64,000 nucleotides of DNA, taken from assembly GCA_037176885.1 (NCBI GenBank), contig JAWWNJ010000094.1:434001-498000 (forward strand), read 5' to 3'. This document shows, in pieces, positions 35,761 to 46,342 of the stretch. This stretch comes from Favolaschia claudopus (lineage: Eukaryota > Basidiomycota > Agaricomycetes > Agaricales > Mycenaceae). Every line of letters starts with the position of its first letter. The stretch's first letter is position 1. Below the pieces are notes generated by a model, which was not told the origin of the DNA, searched no databases, and was given only the letters and a program-made list of their open reading frames with translations. The position numbers were made by a program, and so were the translations under genes.

Positions 35761-36231
35761 CTAGGTGGTATGTAAACGTTGTGTCCTGAGTAAGGTAATG
35801 AGCAAGTCAATGAGCTGGTCCATTTCTTTCTTCATGCTACCCATGTCACTCTTCATGCTACCCATGTCGCTCTTCATGCTACCCATTTCGGCCTTTATGC
35901 TATCTAATTTATCTTCCATGCTGACTAGTACCTTGTCGATTGCGCCCTCCATTTTGCCTTGCCTGATTAGCAAACCTTCCAGTGCTTTGCGTCCCTGCAC
36001 GGTCTCTGCATACAACACGTCATGCCTTGTATCGCCTGCATGGGCCGAATTAGCTTGGGCAGGGGAGTATCGAAAAGAACAAGAACCTTGACAAGCTGTA
36101 TCTTGAAGTGAGATGGAGAATTGCGAGAGTCAGCGGCTATTTCGATCCTATGTAGTGACCTGGTAAATACCTGTCGAGTCTTCCTGTGCGAGTACGATGT
36201 CGTCGCCTGCTATGTGGCCCCTACGTGACAT
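35761..36231 (-). CDS. Small coiled-coil protein with MGSMKSD repeats (131 aa)
   Basis: Not recognised. The two exons 36171-36231 and 35761-36095 join in frame (396 nt). It starts MSRRGHIAGDDIVLAQED. The C-terminal half is one continuous predicted coiled coil, from ALEGLLIRQGKMEGAIDKVL to DQLIDLLITLL. It contains three tandem heptads MGSMKSD/MGSMKSD/MGSMKKE, which come from a 21 bp tandem repeat in the DNA. There is no signal peptide. The heptad unit fits a parallel coiled coil. The open frame, the clean intron and the in-frame repeat unit support a real gene. No function can be inferred. Confidence 0.55.
35830..35889. repeat. 21 bp tandem repeat, about three copies
   Basis: On the + strand the unit is close to CATGCTACCCATGTCACTCTT, with one or two changes per copy. 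It lies inside the coiled-coil gene and adds whole heptads. Confidence 0.75.
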
Positions 36232-37420
36232 GGCTTTTCAAGGATCATTCAATATAAGTTGTTATTTCCAAGCGGACACTAACAGTAGGGTAGAGTGCTC
36301 TTTAGCTGTTTATTTGCAGTCTTCCGAACTGACCGACATGTATTAGGCTGTTTCTGGTTATAGGCTTGTAAAAACAAGTCCATTGTAGGGTAAAAGTCGT
36401 TTCGGGTCATTTCGAACAGAAATTTGGTCTTGCGATCGCATGCAATCCTTGTCAACCTGCAGGTTTTGCATCCCGGCTGGTATTCGTCGACCGTGCATTG
36501 TCTGATGATTCGACCTTTAGTACATTTGTCGCAGCCCTAAAGCACGATTACATGGCGCGTATAATCTGCTCAAGGTTGCCTACCTGTGTATTGGCTGCGT
36601 TCCAATGTCGAACTGCTTCTCCTCCGATCCATTTCCCGTCCGCTCTCCGAGTACGCGTAGTTAGAAAAGCGATCTTTTGCCAGAAAGCAACAATGGTAGA
36701 CTCCGCGGGACCCAGCTGTGGCGTCGACAGTGCGCCATCGTCAACGACGATGGGTGAGGTGGAGCCCGCCCCTTTCATCTAAGTCGAAAGCGGCAGTTGT
36801 TGTATTGCCCGATGTATGGTGGTCAGTCTTGCGGTCAGTTTGTAGCTTTAATCGAATTCGTATAAAACGGGATTTCGGGATAATTCGGGATAGAAAGTGT
36901 TCAAAGTGAAGAAATACACAGAAAAATTTGCCTTGCTATCTTCTCTTACTGCGATGTGTAAAGTTTTCAACGGTGAAGTGTAAAAACTTTTTGAGAGTGT
37001 AAAAGTTTTGTGGTGGTCAATGGTTCGAGAGAGGTGGCTGCCCATCATGATGTGATGAATTGATCCTTAACTCGGCATGTGGACTTGAGCAGTCCTTCGA
37101 AAGGGCTTCTCAGCTCAAGAGGGGGAGTACGCACTGTCGCTCAGGCTGCATTCTATCATAGCTTGCTTGCGAAAGATGGCCGCAGTAGCGTTTAGAGTCA
37201 AGGCGAGGGTTCAGATGCTTCGAAAGTTACTTTCCGGAAGCTGCAGTCCGCTTCAGAGTGAAGGCAATATGATAGCAAGATTGACTTTCAACTTGAGACG
37301 GTCGTTGGGGCCACAGGCCAAAGAAGATCTTTTCAACAATGCAACCCGCACAGGATCTCGACATATACGTGCGTTACAAACGACACCCACTATGAGCTGC
37401 TATCAAGTCTTGAGTGAGGC
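36232..37420. other. 1.2 kb without a clear gene
   Basis: A 76-codon minus-strand frame at 36548-36778 begins with ATG and looks protein-like (TPQLGPAESTIVAFWQK) but has no partner exon or family match. Otherwise nothing is seen. Confidence 0.35.
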
Positions 37421-38980
37421 CTACAATTTACCCTTCTTGGCAGGCTTCTTGACCGGCTTCGCCTGCATGCTAGTCAACACAGGCCAGAATGTTTTTTTCC
37501 AACGGCGACGTACCACTGGCTTCACCACCGGGGCGGGCTTTGCAGCCGGCTTCGCGGCGGGTTTGGTGGCGGGCTTCACGGCAGGCTTGGTGGCGGGTTT
37601 CGCAGCGGGCTTAGCCGCCTGTGAAATAATGCAATATGAGCTTCGGGAACACAAACTACTGCGACTGAACTGACTGGTTTCGAGGATGGTTTGGTAGCAG
37701 GCTTGACAGGAGGTTTGGCGGCCTTGAGTATTTTGGTCAACTGTATCCCTAAAATCAGAGCAATGCACAAAGCTTACGGGCTTCGCACTAGTAGCGGGTT
37801 TAGCGGCGGGCTTGGCGGAAGTAGCCTTTCATTTGTAGGATTAGCAGAGACTTCTAACGAAGAGAACTTGGTCGTACGGGCTTCGCAGGAAGAGTGCACT
37901 GAGTGGCAGTCGCAGGCGGTTTACCCGTCACTGCGCGAACAACAAAGTCCTGAACCGAGCCCCACACCCCACGCGTGCACTTCGCAATGGTGGAGGCAGT
38001 TTCGTCAATGAATGGATCCCCAGCCGCCTGGGCAGGCAACAGTTTCGGAATTTGATTTGTGGTCCTGTATTATTGTGGTGATTGAACATGGTAAAGCGGA
38101 AAAATGGCGGATACGAACGTTTTGATTGCTTTGGTGAGTGCAGCGGTGAACCGAGTCTCGAAACCGGCAGGAAAGCCGTTCCCTGCACCCACAGCAGTCG
38201 TCATGGCGTCATCAACTGCCTGGGCAGCAGCTTGCGCTCCGCTAGTCTTCAGTAAGGTCAGATAGCTTATCACGCCATTCTGAAGGACTCTGCATGAGAT
38301 GAATAAACATGGAGACCTCTGAGACACGTACCGCCGCTTTCTGAGTAGTATCTACGAAACTCTTGCCACCAAATACGATGCCTTTAGCATTGTTCACGGT
38401 TGAGTCCAGGAAGATGGTATTCGGTGGCTTATTGATCGCGTCGAAGAAGGTATTGTAGCCTGCAGCGCCAGCCGCGCTCTGGAATGTCGTACAGATTGAC
38501 GGGACTTTGCTTATTTCATCGGCAATGAATTGCAGTTCTACGATGCTGTGAGAGGGTCAAACGCGGCCAACGACTGTCAAACGATACGTACTGGTCTAGA
38601 TATAACAGAGAACACATCATTGAGAAATGTTCAAAGTTAACATCGTGATACTTACCGCACTGCAAGTTTCCAACATTTCCCTGATGTCCAAATCATTAGA
38701 GACGAAAATCGGGCCAGGTCCGAGGCATACTCACAGCGGCCAGAGTCATAGTGCCGTCGGTTGGGCTAGCAGCATCCTTGAAATGGAAGTTTTGATTGGC
38801 GCAGTTGCTCCTCAATGTTTTCGAAACCTCTCGGAGACCCAATGCTCCATTGCAGATACAGGGCGACTCTTTGCCGTTTGCACAGTTCCCGCGCGCCTCC
38901 AAGTGATTCAGTGGGGCAGCGAGCGCATATGAGGAAAGACCAAGAAAGATAGCAAGGCGAAAGAATGTGGAGGAAGCCAT
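37421..38980 (-). CDS. Secreted protein with Lys-Pro-Ala repeat tail
   Basis: Residues 1-21 are a signal peptide (MASSTFFRLAIFLGLSSYA, cut near ALA-APL). A Cys-containing N-terminal part follows (NCANGKESPCICNGALGL), then a helical domain (ELQFIADEISKVPSICTTFQ, PNTIFLDSTVNNAKGIVFGG, AVRVLQNGVISYLTLLKTSG) and a block with IAKCTRGVWGSVQDFVVRAV. The C-terminal 100 residues are built from KPA/TKP/AKP repeats over several short exons, all with phase-0 borders, ending in a basic KPVKKPAKKGKL tail. A TATAAAAG box on this strand at 39086-39093 lies about 105 bp before the ATG. The function is unknown; a cell-wall or matrix-associated protein is a reasonable guess. Junctions in the middle (38000-38700) were only partly checked. 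Confidence 0.68.
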
Positions 38981-39877
38981 AATGATAACGAAAAATCGAA
39001 AAGAGCAGAGCACCAGGCAGAGCGGCTGTGAACAAGAGGAGAGAAAGAAAGCTTCGAGCTGGTTTCGCTGGTTGATCGAGAGCACCTTTTATACATGGAA
39101 AGAGGCTGTGGGTATTCCTCTTCTCCTCTTGCGATACGGTCAGGTTAAGCATGCCGGCCCGTCTTTGACGGTCATGTTAGGACCTGGCGTTAGAGCTGTT
39201 TATAACCACCAATACGAGTTTATCCAGCTTGAATAGCCACGGAATAGTCATCCACTCGGAAATTGGAATTGACCTACGCTGATTCAGCGAATTTTTGCCT
39301 CCAAACTCTTGGTTGACTGGAACGAAAGCACAATCACAGGACGGAAATGTCGGATGGGACCATTTGTACTGCTGCGATTTCCGAAGGTTCTGAAGCCAAA
39401 TACTCCAGAGAACGACAATGAATTTCAGACTTCAGTTGCTTGCTGAACTGACAGTAGCAGAAAAAGCCAACACATTGCGCCAGGATTCGAAACAGAGTTG
39501 AAGGCGATTCGGGGGAAGAAGGCGGTTTTAAAGACCCCCGTATCTGTCGGCCAGGTGAAGCGTGTTTCGAGGTTCAAGCTGAGAGCCAGGTCTGAATACA
39601 ACAGTCTGTCTAACACCGTGAAAGCCGGTATGATATGTGGACATGGTTGTATGCAGTTTAAAAACTTGTGAATTTCGTATGTTTTCCATTCATTTTGCTC
39701 GTTGGCGCCCGAGATCCCAAAGATGAAGCTGAATATCTACGTATCTTTTGTAAGGAGCGAAGTAGTAGCTAAACACGATGGAGGGCAAAGCAAGAGTGCG
39801 CACTGTCGGCAGTTCGCGGCCAACACTAAGCAAACTTACGTATGTAACTTGGACTTAACCGTTACCCTCTCTTCACC
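38981..39877. other. Divergent promoter region, 0.9 kb
   Basis: Holds the TATA box of the secreted-protein gene (39086-39093, minus strand). TTTGCTCG at 39694-39701 fits the yeast copper-sensing Mac1 site (TTTGCTCA/G) and lies about 180 bp before the copper transporter ATG. No gene is seen. Confidence 0.4.
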
Positions 39878-40661
39878 ATGGACCACAGCGCGCACCACAT
39901 GGACCACAACGAAAGCCCAGCAGCAACCATGGCTCGTTGCTCAATGCATATGCTCTGGTTCTGTATATCTCGATAGCTGACGACACCAAAGCCTTACAGT
40001 AATTAACCTCCAGGAACACCCAAATAATCGATACCTGCATTGTCTTCCAGTCCTGGCACGTCACCTCCAATGCCTACTTCTTTGGCTCGTGTATCGCCAT
40101 CATGGCTCTCGGCGTCTTCTACGAATATCTGCGGGCCTTCTCAAAGTCGGTTGACACACGGATTGCGCTATCTCTCGTTGCCAACGGCAAAGGCAAGCGT
40201 GCAACTAGTGGTACGAGGAGTGGCCGCAGCAGTCCCGGTATGTGGTTATGTATGCTTCAGTCGCTCGAGTACTTGATTGGTTTGAAGCAGACGAGGATGC
40301 GGGTCTGTTGAGTGGTCGACGCGTGTTCAAGATAGCGACTACAGGGTATTTTCCTCATAAATCGGTGAAAGAGGCTTGATTCAAACAAATCCATAGCACT
40401 CCGGTACCATTCATGCTCCGCGTCCTGCGCGCAGCGTTGTATGGCGCGACTGTGTTCTTGTCCTTCTTCCTGATGCTGGTGTTCATGACTTACAACGTGT
40501 GTTCATTGCTGAATCATGCTACTCTCCGTTTACATCTTCACTAGGCATACTTGATCTTCGCCACTGTATTTGGCGCCGCCCTCGGTCACTTCATATTTGG
40601 GAGCACGATTAACATCGACGCGATTCTGGGTGAAGAAAGTAAAGGGATGGCTTGTCACTGA
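39878..40661 (+). CDS. CTR-family copper transporter (192 aa)
   Basis: Moves Cu(I) across the plasma or vacuole membrane as a trimer. The exons 39878-39957, 40014-40237, 40288-40345, 40397-40496 and 40545-40661 sum to 579 nt in frame. The N-terminus has the His/Met copper-binding stretch [14 protein letters not shown] and CSMHMLWNTQ. TM1 follows ([20 protein letters not shown]). A cytoplasmic loop carries basic residues. TM2 contains the Met pair of the pore, MxxxM in [10 protein letters not shown], and TM3 has the GxxxG packing motif ([10 protein letters not shown]). All hallmarks are intact. It is convergent with PRE9, 108 bp apart. Confidence 0.9.
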
Positions 40662-40769
40662 GCTCGACTTGGCCCGTGTACAGTATATAATTAGGGTTGC
40701 ATTGTAGATTTGCGGAATTCACACCAACGTTTGGATAAATTTCAATGCATTCAATGAATAAACAATACA

Positions 40770-41885
40770 TCAGGGCTTCATCTCTGTGTCGTCGTCCTTC
40801 TTCGCGAGCCCTTCCTTCTCCAGCAAGGCATCGATCTCTGCTGGCCTGTAGATTTTCGCTTTTGGCTGCTTTGTTACAGGGTCGAGCGTGAGGACGGCAA
40901 ATTCCACTACAAGCAAGCATATCAATCAAAGCCGCCGAGGATTGAAATACGAAACGCGTACATTTCTCGCTTCCCAAGGTTGTGCTATCCATCGTCTTGC
41001 TCATAGTTCGGAGTGCCAACCCAATCGCATCCTTAACCTCAATATCGTCTTTATACTCCTGCTTCAGCAGACTCTGTGCAGTGCCGTTATTCGCGCCAAT
41101 ACATGTCGCCTTCCAACCAGAATAATTTCCAGAAGGGTCGGAACGGTAGAGTTGGAACTGATAGTGCGGATCGTACCCAGCGTATAGCAGTGATACGCCA
41201 AACGGCCGTAGACCTAGCTGCAGCTCAGCACCACGCACGCAGATTCAACAATGCAACATAAATTGACTGACCTCCGAATTGCGTGTACCCCTGCTTCATA
41301 TCGCACAACCGCTGCGCCAAAAGCTCAACAGGGATCTCCTCATCATACGCAAGCAGATGTTGTTGCGCCGCCGTCCGTGCAAAGTTGACCAGAGAATTTG
41401 CGTCTGCCGTCAAACCAGCAAGTCCACCAATGACATTCCTGTATTAACGATTCATTCATTCAGTCGTCGATGCTGAAGGCGCCGAAGCAATTGAGAGGGA
41501 CACACGAGCTGAGAAGGAAGATCTTTTCGCCGCTACCACCATACCCTCCCTCCTTGGTGGCCGACAGATCGAGAAGCTTGCCAGTGACCTTCTTCTCCGC
41601 CGCAAGCACTACTCCGTCCTTTGCGAGGAGACCAAGAACGGTACCGGCATGTGAGATGGCCTCCATAGCATACTCGACTGAAATTCCAATGAAATGAAAA
41701 CGTATCCGTCTACGTCTAGGACCAGAACCTACCCTGATATAGCTTGCCTACAGTCCGGTCAGCAATTGAACGTATAATTCAGCACAGACGACCGACCCTC
41801 CGGCGAGAAGATAGTTGTTCGACTGTCATACCGTCTAGCCTGGAGAAAATGAGAACAGCAGAGTAAACCGAGAGCGGCATACCAT
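40770..41885 (-). CDS. PRE9: 20S proteasome subunit alpha-3 (alpha type-4, Pre9)
   Basis: An alpha-ring subunit of the proteasome core, in cytosol and nucleus. The sequence reads [75 protein letters not shown], a [19 protein letters not shown] block (joined over introns) and [20 protein letters not shown], ending with [17 protein letters not shown]. The coding part of exon 1 is the start codon alone: ATG at 41883-41885, then a 43 nt intron (41840-41882), then GCT AGA CGG. Nearby exons are also short (GKLYQ is 5 codons). Two ACGCGT boxes sit at 41920 and 41935, within 60 bp upstream of the ATG. Confidence 0.92.
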
Positions 41886-42062
41886 GATGAGATGTAGAAA
41901 GGGAAGCAGCTGCAAACTGACGCGTCGCACGCATACGCGTCGCCCGCCACTGCCAAACACAGTCAAATTCGCTTTAAAATTCAAAATTTCCCTTCCATTT
42001 GCTCCTCTCCGTACGCGTACAATACAAATCAAGAGGTATATAGATATAAGGTATAGTGATGT

Positions 42063-44355
42063 TCACGCCAATACGGTAGCAACTTTTGAAGGGGCCCAGC
42101 CGTACAAATCCACAAGATTCTTTCGGATTTTGGACAAATCCTTGGCATGGAGAACTTGGTCCTTGGCTACAACGAACGAAATGAGTAAGTGAACTCCAGG
42201 GTTCATGAGGAGAGGAACTTACGTCGAGGGTATGTAAAAGTCTAATGATAAATTCAATGAAACCTGTTCGAGAATGATACAAGAACGTACTGCGTCATTG
42301 TCGTGGGGCGGGGTGAATTTGTAGGTTCTTCCATCCGGCTCGCTCACCGTGAATCCCAGATCGCACATGAGCTGTCTCACGGTAAACAAGGAATACAGAC
42401 GATACCAAAGAAAAAAAGTTACCTTGACGAACTCCTTCCAGTGCATTTGAGCCCCATTCCCAAGCCCCAAGAGAACACGAACGCGCTGGGCCATTGGCTT
42501 GCCTAGCTTACCCAATCTCGACAGCCATCTCTGATTCCTCTGCTGAGGGTCTTCAGACCTCTGTCGAGGCTCTTCATGCTCTTCCGCATGATGACGGAAC
42601 CGTTCAAGGAAAGTCTGCCTCCTTAACGTCCCACCAGTCATCGTCCGTTCAAGCGGGACGCCTTGCGCCACAGGCGGCTGTTCAGGTCGCGTCTTGATCT
42701 TGTTCTTCATCGGCACGTTATCCCGAACATATGTACGACCAGATTGTAGTGGCGCCGCGAGCGTTTCGACCGCAGGTATGACTGGACTCGGCCCCGTGTA
42801 CGTTTGTTTCTTGCCTTTCTTCTTATTGGTAGCGATGGCAGGAGACGGCGCAAACTTGATGAAGGTTGATATACTCCAACACTCGGGGAGTGAGCGAGTG
42901 CGACTGAGAGAAGGACCGTCATAGGACGGTGAAGCCCCAGCGGGAGACTTCGAAAATACGTCGAACCGTGCTTGGATCCGAGCGATGAAGGTCGAGGGCT
43001 AGCATTCACAGGGGTTTAGAGAAAGCACTGTAACAAAAATACGGACTGACATTCACGGTACATTCAACCCTCGCTGCTTGAGGCGTCGTCTGTGAGTCAA
43101 AAACAGTCGGGGTAACCAGAGCGACAGGACTTGAGGGCATTGCCGCATCAATGACCAACTGAGTTTTCTGTTCTCTGACATCTTCAATTTCCAACGTCTT
43201 GAGGATTTCCTCCAGGACAGAAGCTACGGTCGCCATCGAAACTATAGAGTTGTCTGCATCGTTCAAAGTCGATTCCTCTTCGATGACTGTACTTCCGTCC
43301 GTTGACTCGGCGACACCGCTCATCGATGCTGCTGCAAGTGCTTCTGATTCCGACTTGGTTGCAGGGAAGCGAGCCTCGAGTTGACGCAAGGAACCCAGAT
43401 CGTAGCCACACTCGAGCAATAGAAAGTTCAATAGACTGGGGGACTCCTTCATTTGATGCAAATCATGAGCAGTCTTAGGCGAAGCAGGAGGCTACAGACG
43501 GATATTAGAAATTTGCAGAATCAGCAAAGGTGAAATACTGACGGTGGGGCAGGTAGCCCATACACTATGTGAAACGGCGGGAATATCGGCGGTGGCGAGG
43601 AAGGCGTCATCCATCTCGAGCAACTGTTCTAATTGGCTGTGTATCAAGTCCTTCTTGGGTGCATTCGGCTCTGGTGCCCGACTTGCACTAGAGGAGGAGC
43701 TGGTTGAGATCGTCCCGTCCATGTCGCCCTGACCCAAGGAGGAAGATTCTGAACCAGAATTTTGCAGCACTGACGATTCATCCAAATTGGAGAACGGTTT
43801 GTCCAGACGAATTGCGCGGCCCCCTGGATGCCAGAAAGACGGGGGAAGGTAACCGGGGCGAGGTTGAAAGCGCATGTAAGGCACAGGCTCAATACGCACG
43901 ACGTCGCAGCTGCCACCAGGAGCCCAGTGTTTTGGTGGGGCCACGCCAGGTGGATGAACGAGACTATTCTTTACTGGAACGATAATGGGGTATCTCGGAG
44001 GTACAGGAAGACCAGGAGGGGCCAAAGGAGTTGTTGTATTCAATTTTAGAGGCAGATTTGAAGCACTGGTGTCTGCGCCTAGACTGTCCTCTTCACTTTC
44101 GTCTTCAGCCAAACCATCGGCGTCGGCAAATTTCAGAGCTATTTGGCCTAGGCGTGGGGCAGAAAGAGTCTTCAAAGGCGGTAGAAACAGGTTGAACGTG
44201 TGATATGTTTGAAGAGGGAATTTGCGTATCGGGGTTGAGGATCCCTGACCTGGCTTGGCGGGGGTGTGGATTGGGCTTGTATGCCCTATTCTAGAGACGG
44301 CGGCGAAAGACCTGCGCATGAAGGATGTATGAGCATTTTTCTTTTCCGAAGACAT
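42063..44355 (-). CDS. Second protein with C-terminal HicA-like domain (677 aa), His motif lost
   Basis: The exons 43543-44355, 43051-43491, 42423-42998, 42291-42371, 42223-42241 and 42063-42166 sum to 2034 nt in frame. The first 560 residues are Ser/Pro-rich and not recognised, with PRYPIIVPVKNSLVHPPGV and a PPSFWHPGGRAIRLDKPF block. The C-terminal 75 residues are homologous to the end of the 30931 gene (MHWKEFVKLMCDLGF, YKFTPP, RKNLVDLYGW). The three introns in this domain match in position and phase, including a 19 nt micro-exon (42223-42241). Here the micro-exon gives TFTYPR instead of PITFHKP, and PHP becomes PRP, so the residues matching the HicA catalytic His are absent. The start ATG at 44355 was used because the frame further upstream begins with TTG. 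Confidence 0.75.
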
Positions 44356-44475
44356 CGAGCAATGGGCTGGGGACCAAGAAACAAGGGAAAAGCAGATGAA
44401 AGCGGGGAGCAAGGAGGGATGTCACACTGCATGTCACAGGGCAAGTTATTTTGACCCTTCTTGACCTCGGATTGC

Positions 44476-46110
44476 ATGTTACGCTCACCGTTTCACCACT
44501 TACTGCACACAAATATCGTTCCAACGGATGCAGAATGCGAGAGTATCCGCCATCTTCTGGATACAGCGCGCCAGGAGCTGGCAGTTCTCACGCGGGATCT
44601 ATCTCTTCGCTCTCCCTTTGACAACGTTAACAACTACGGAGCGATGCATGTCTCCTACCAATGGGGCGGAATAGAGTCGGACTTCAGTGCACAGGATGCA
44701 GCTCTTTATATATCCTCCTCTGAAGCTACCCTGTCCAAACGCCATGCACTAGAGGAATTCATCAACCAACATTTGCCGCTAGTCTCCCTTGGTCGGAGGA
44801 TTCCAGAGGACATCTTGCGGGAAATTTTCATGGCAACGCTCACCTTTGACGAGAATGCAATGCTCGGTCCTTACGAACCAGCCATTCTCAGCCAAATCTG
44901 CCGATACTGGCGAGATATCACCTTGGCAATGCCTCGTTTATGGGCAACTATCCACATAGTCGTCCCTTCCCCGTTAAAACTTCCTCATCTTTTCGATGCT
45001 GTCAGGATCTGGCTCGGGAGAACAGGGAACGACGGGCCTCTCGACATATCACTTCGATTTTCCGCTCAGTCCGATGACTCGTGTGACCTGGACCCTCTCA
45101 TGGCCTCAATCACTTTCCCTTCGCGCAGGTGGCGCCATATCAACCTCGACTTGACCAGCTACACCCGTTTAGGGTCTATGACCGCTGAAGACGTGCCTTT
45201 GCTCGAGAGTTTGGTGATCGCAGAGCATGATCAAGACCTTCGCTACAGAGACCATTTCACAGAGCACCTGAAGATTGTAGAAGCCAAGAATCTTCGAAGA
45301 CTCGAACTACCTCCCTTCCGCATGCCGAAAAATCCACAGAATTTCACGTCCTTGACATACCTAAATTTGTCAGATCGTCTCGGATACCTTCCCTATGACG
45401 AGGCCATCTCCGTACTCAGTCATTGTCTGCTGTTAGAGAGCTGCGGGCTTTCGGTTACCGGGTCAGCGAGATTTACTCCCAAACACATTTCTCTTCCACG
45501 GCTCACGCATCTATCAATATTCCATCTCTATATTCCTGAAGATGCTCAATTTCTAACTGCCGCCAGCATGTCGCTTCCAGTTTTGCGGGCTTTCCACTGT
45601 GATGCTCTCGGACGGGTGGTACCCAACACAACGGTTCGATGCCTGTTCCCTGCCGCCGACCTTGCATGTCTCAAGATTGACCTTCGGCCGCTGACGAGTG
45701 ACACCCTCGTCGCGGGTCTCACCACCTTACCATCCCTCGAAGAGCTCCATGTTCTCAGAGAGCCTCGCGGAGCTGAGCGACCTGGTTCCCCAGACCCGCA
45801 ATTTTTGCACCGCCTCACGCCGTTGTGTCCGCGTCTCCGATGTCTCGAATTGTCCCAGTTCACTGCCATTTCTGACGCTGCCATCCTCGAGTTCCTTCGA
45901 GCTAGGACGAAGCCGCAACCTCATTTCTTGCCGCTTTCATATTTCGCCTCAACGATTGCGCGCCTCAGACAGTTTGATATTCTGCTGCACCTTGCGGGCG
46001 AAGTCTCAGATGGACTTGTTGTGAACATCATGTATTCTTCACCGTATCGATCGACTCCAATTGCGGGCTTGAAGTGCTCTTTCGAGGGAATGAAGATGCC
46101 ATCCCAGTAA
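44476..46110 (+). CDS. F-box protein with leucine-rich region (544 aa)
   Basis: A single exon. It starts MLRSPFHHLLHTNIVPTDAE, the usual opening of a very large Agaricomycete F-box family. A coiled helix (SEATLSKRHALEEFINQHLP) leads into the F-box: LGRRIPEDILREIFMATL, ILSQICRYWRDITLAMPRLW. The following 350 residues contain irregular leucine-rich repeats (LESLVIAEHDQD, LRRLELPPFRMPKN, LEELHVLREPRG, LRCLELSQFTAISDAA). Such proteins are substrate receptors for SCF ubiquitin ligases; the target is unknown. The ATG at 44476 was chosen because the frame upstream has only TTG. Divergent from the HicA-like gene, 120 bp apart. Confidence 0.85.
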   Translation: MLRSPFHHLLHTNIVPTDAECESIRHLLDTARQELAVLTRDLSLRSPFDNVNNYGAMHVSYQWGGIESDFSAQDAALYISSSEATLSKRHALEEFINQHLPLVSLGRRIPEDILREIFMATLTFDENAMLGPYEPAILSQICRYWRDITLAMPRLWATIHIVVPSPLKLPHLFDAVRIWLGRTGNDGPLDISLRFSAQSDDSCDLDPLMASITFPSRRWRHINLDLTSYTRLGSMTAEDVPLLESLVIAEHDQDLRYRDHFTEHLKIVEAKNLRRLELPPFRMPKNPQNFTSLTYLNLSDRLGYLPYDEAISVLSHCLLLESCGLSVTGSARFTPKHISLPRLTHLSIFHLYIPEDAQFLTAASMSLPVLRAFHCDALGRVVPNTTVRCLFPAADLACLKIDLRPLTSDTLVAGLTTLPSLEELHVLREPRGAERPGSPDPQFLHRLTPLCPRLRCLELSQFTAISDAAILEFLRARTKPQPHFLPLSYFASTIARLRQFDILLHLAGEVSDGLVVNIMYSSPYRSTPIAGLKCSFEGMKMPSQ

Positions 46111-46342
46111 TAGACACTCTGTATCATTGTAATCCTTCCCAATATCACTGCTTCCGCTTGCCACAAAACGATTGTGGAATGTCATCAATCGCAAAGGAAT
46201 CCGTTCAGGACCGAGGGGGGCAAAGGGTGGGGAACAAGAAGGTTGAGGTCATGTGATCGCGTTCCTCTTTCCTTCCTCCTTCCCCTTCCTCTCTTTCTGT
46301 TTCTTTCGAGGGTTTAGCAAACCCATCTATTTCCTGATCACT

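Noticed and set aside
42219..42290. Straight read-through of the frame after PPHDND
   Set aside because: It gives no domain similarity; splicing to the 19 nt exon recovers the homologous C-terminus and matches the intron plan of the other gene.
44356..44412. Upstream extension of the second HicA-like gene with a hydrophobic start
   Set aside because: The frame begins with TTG, and the apparent signal peptide would not be translated from an ATG.
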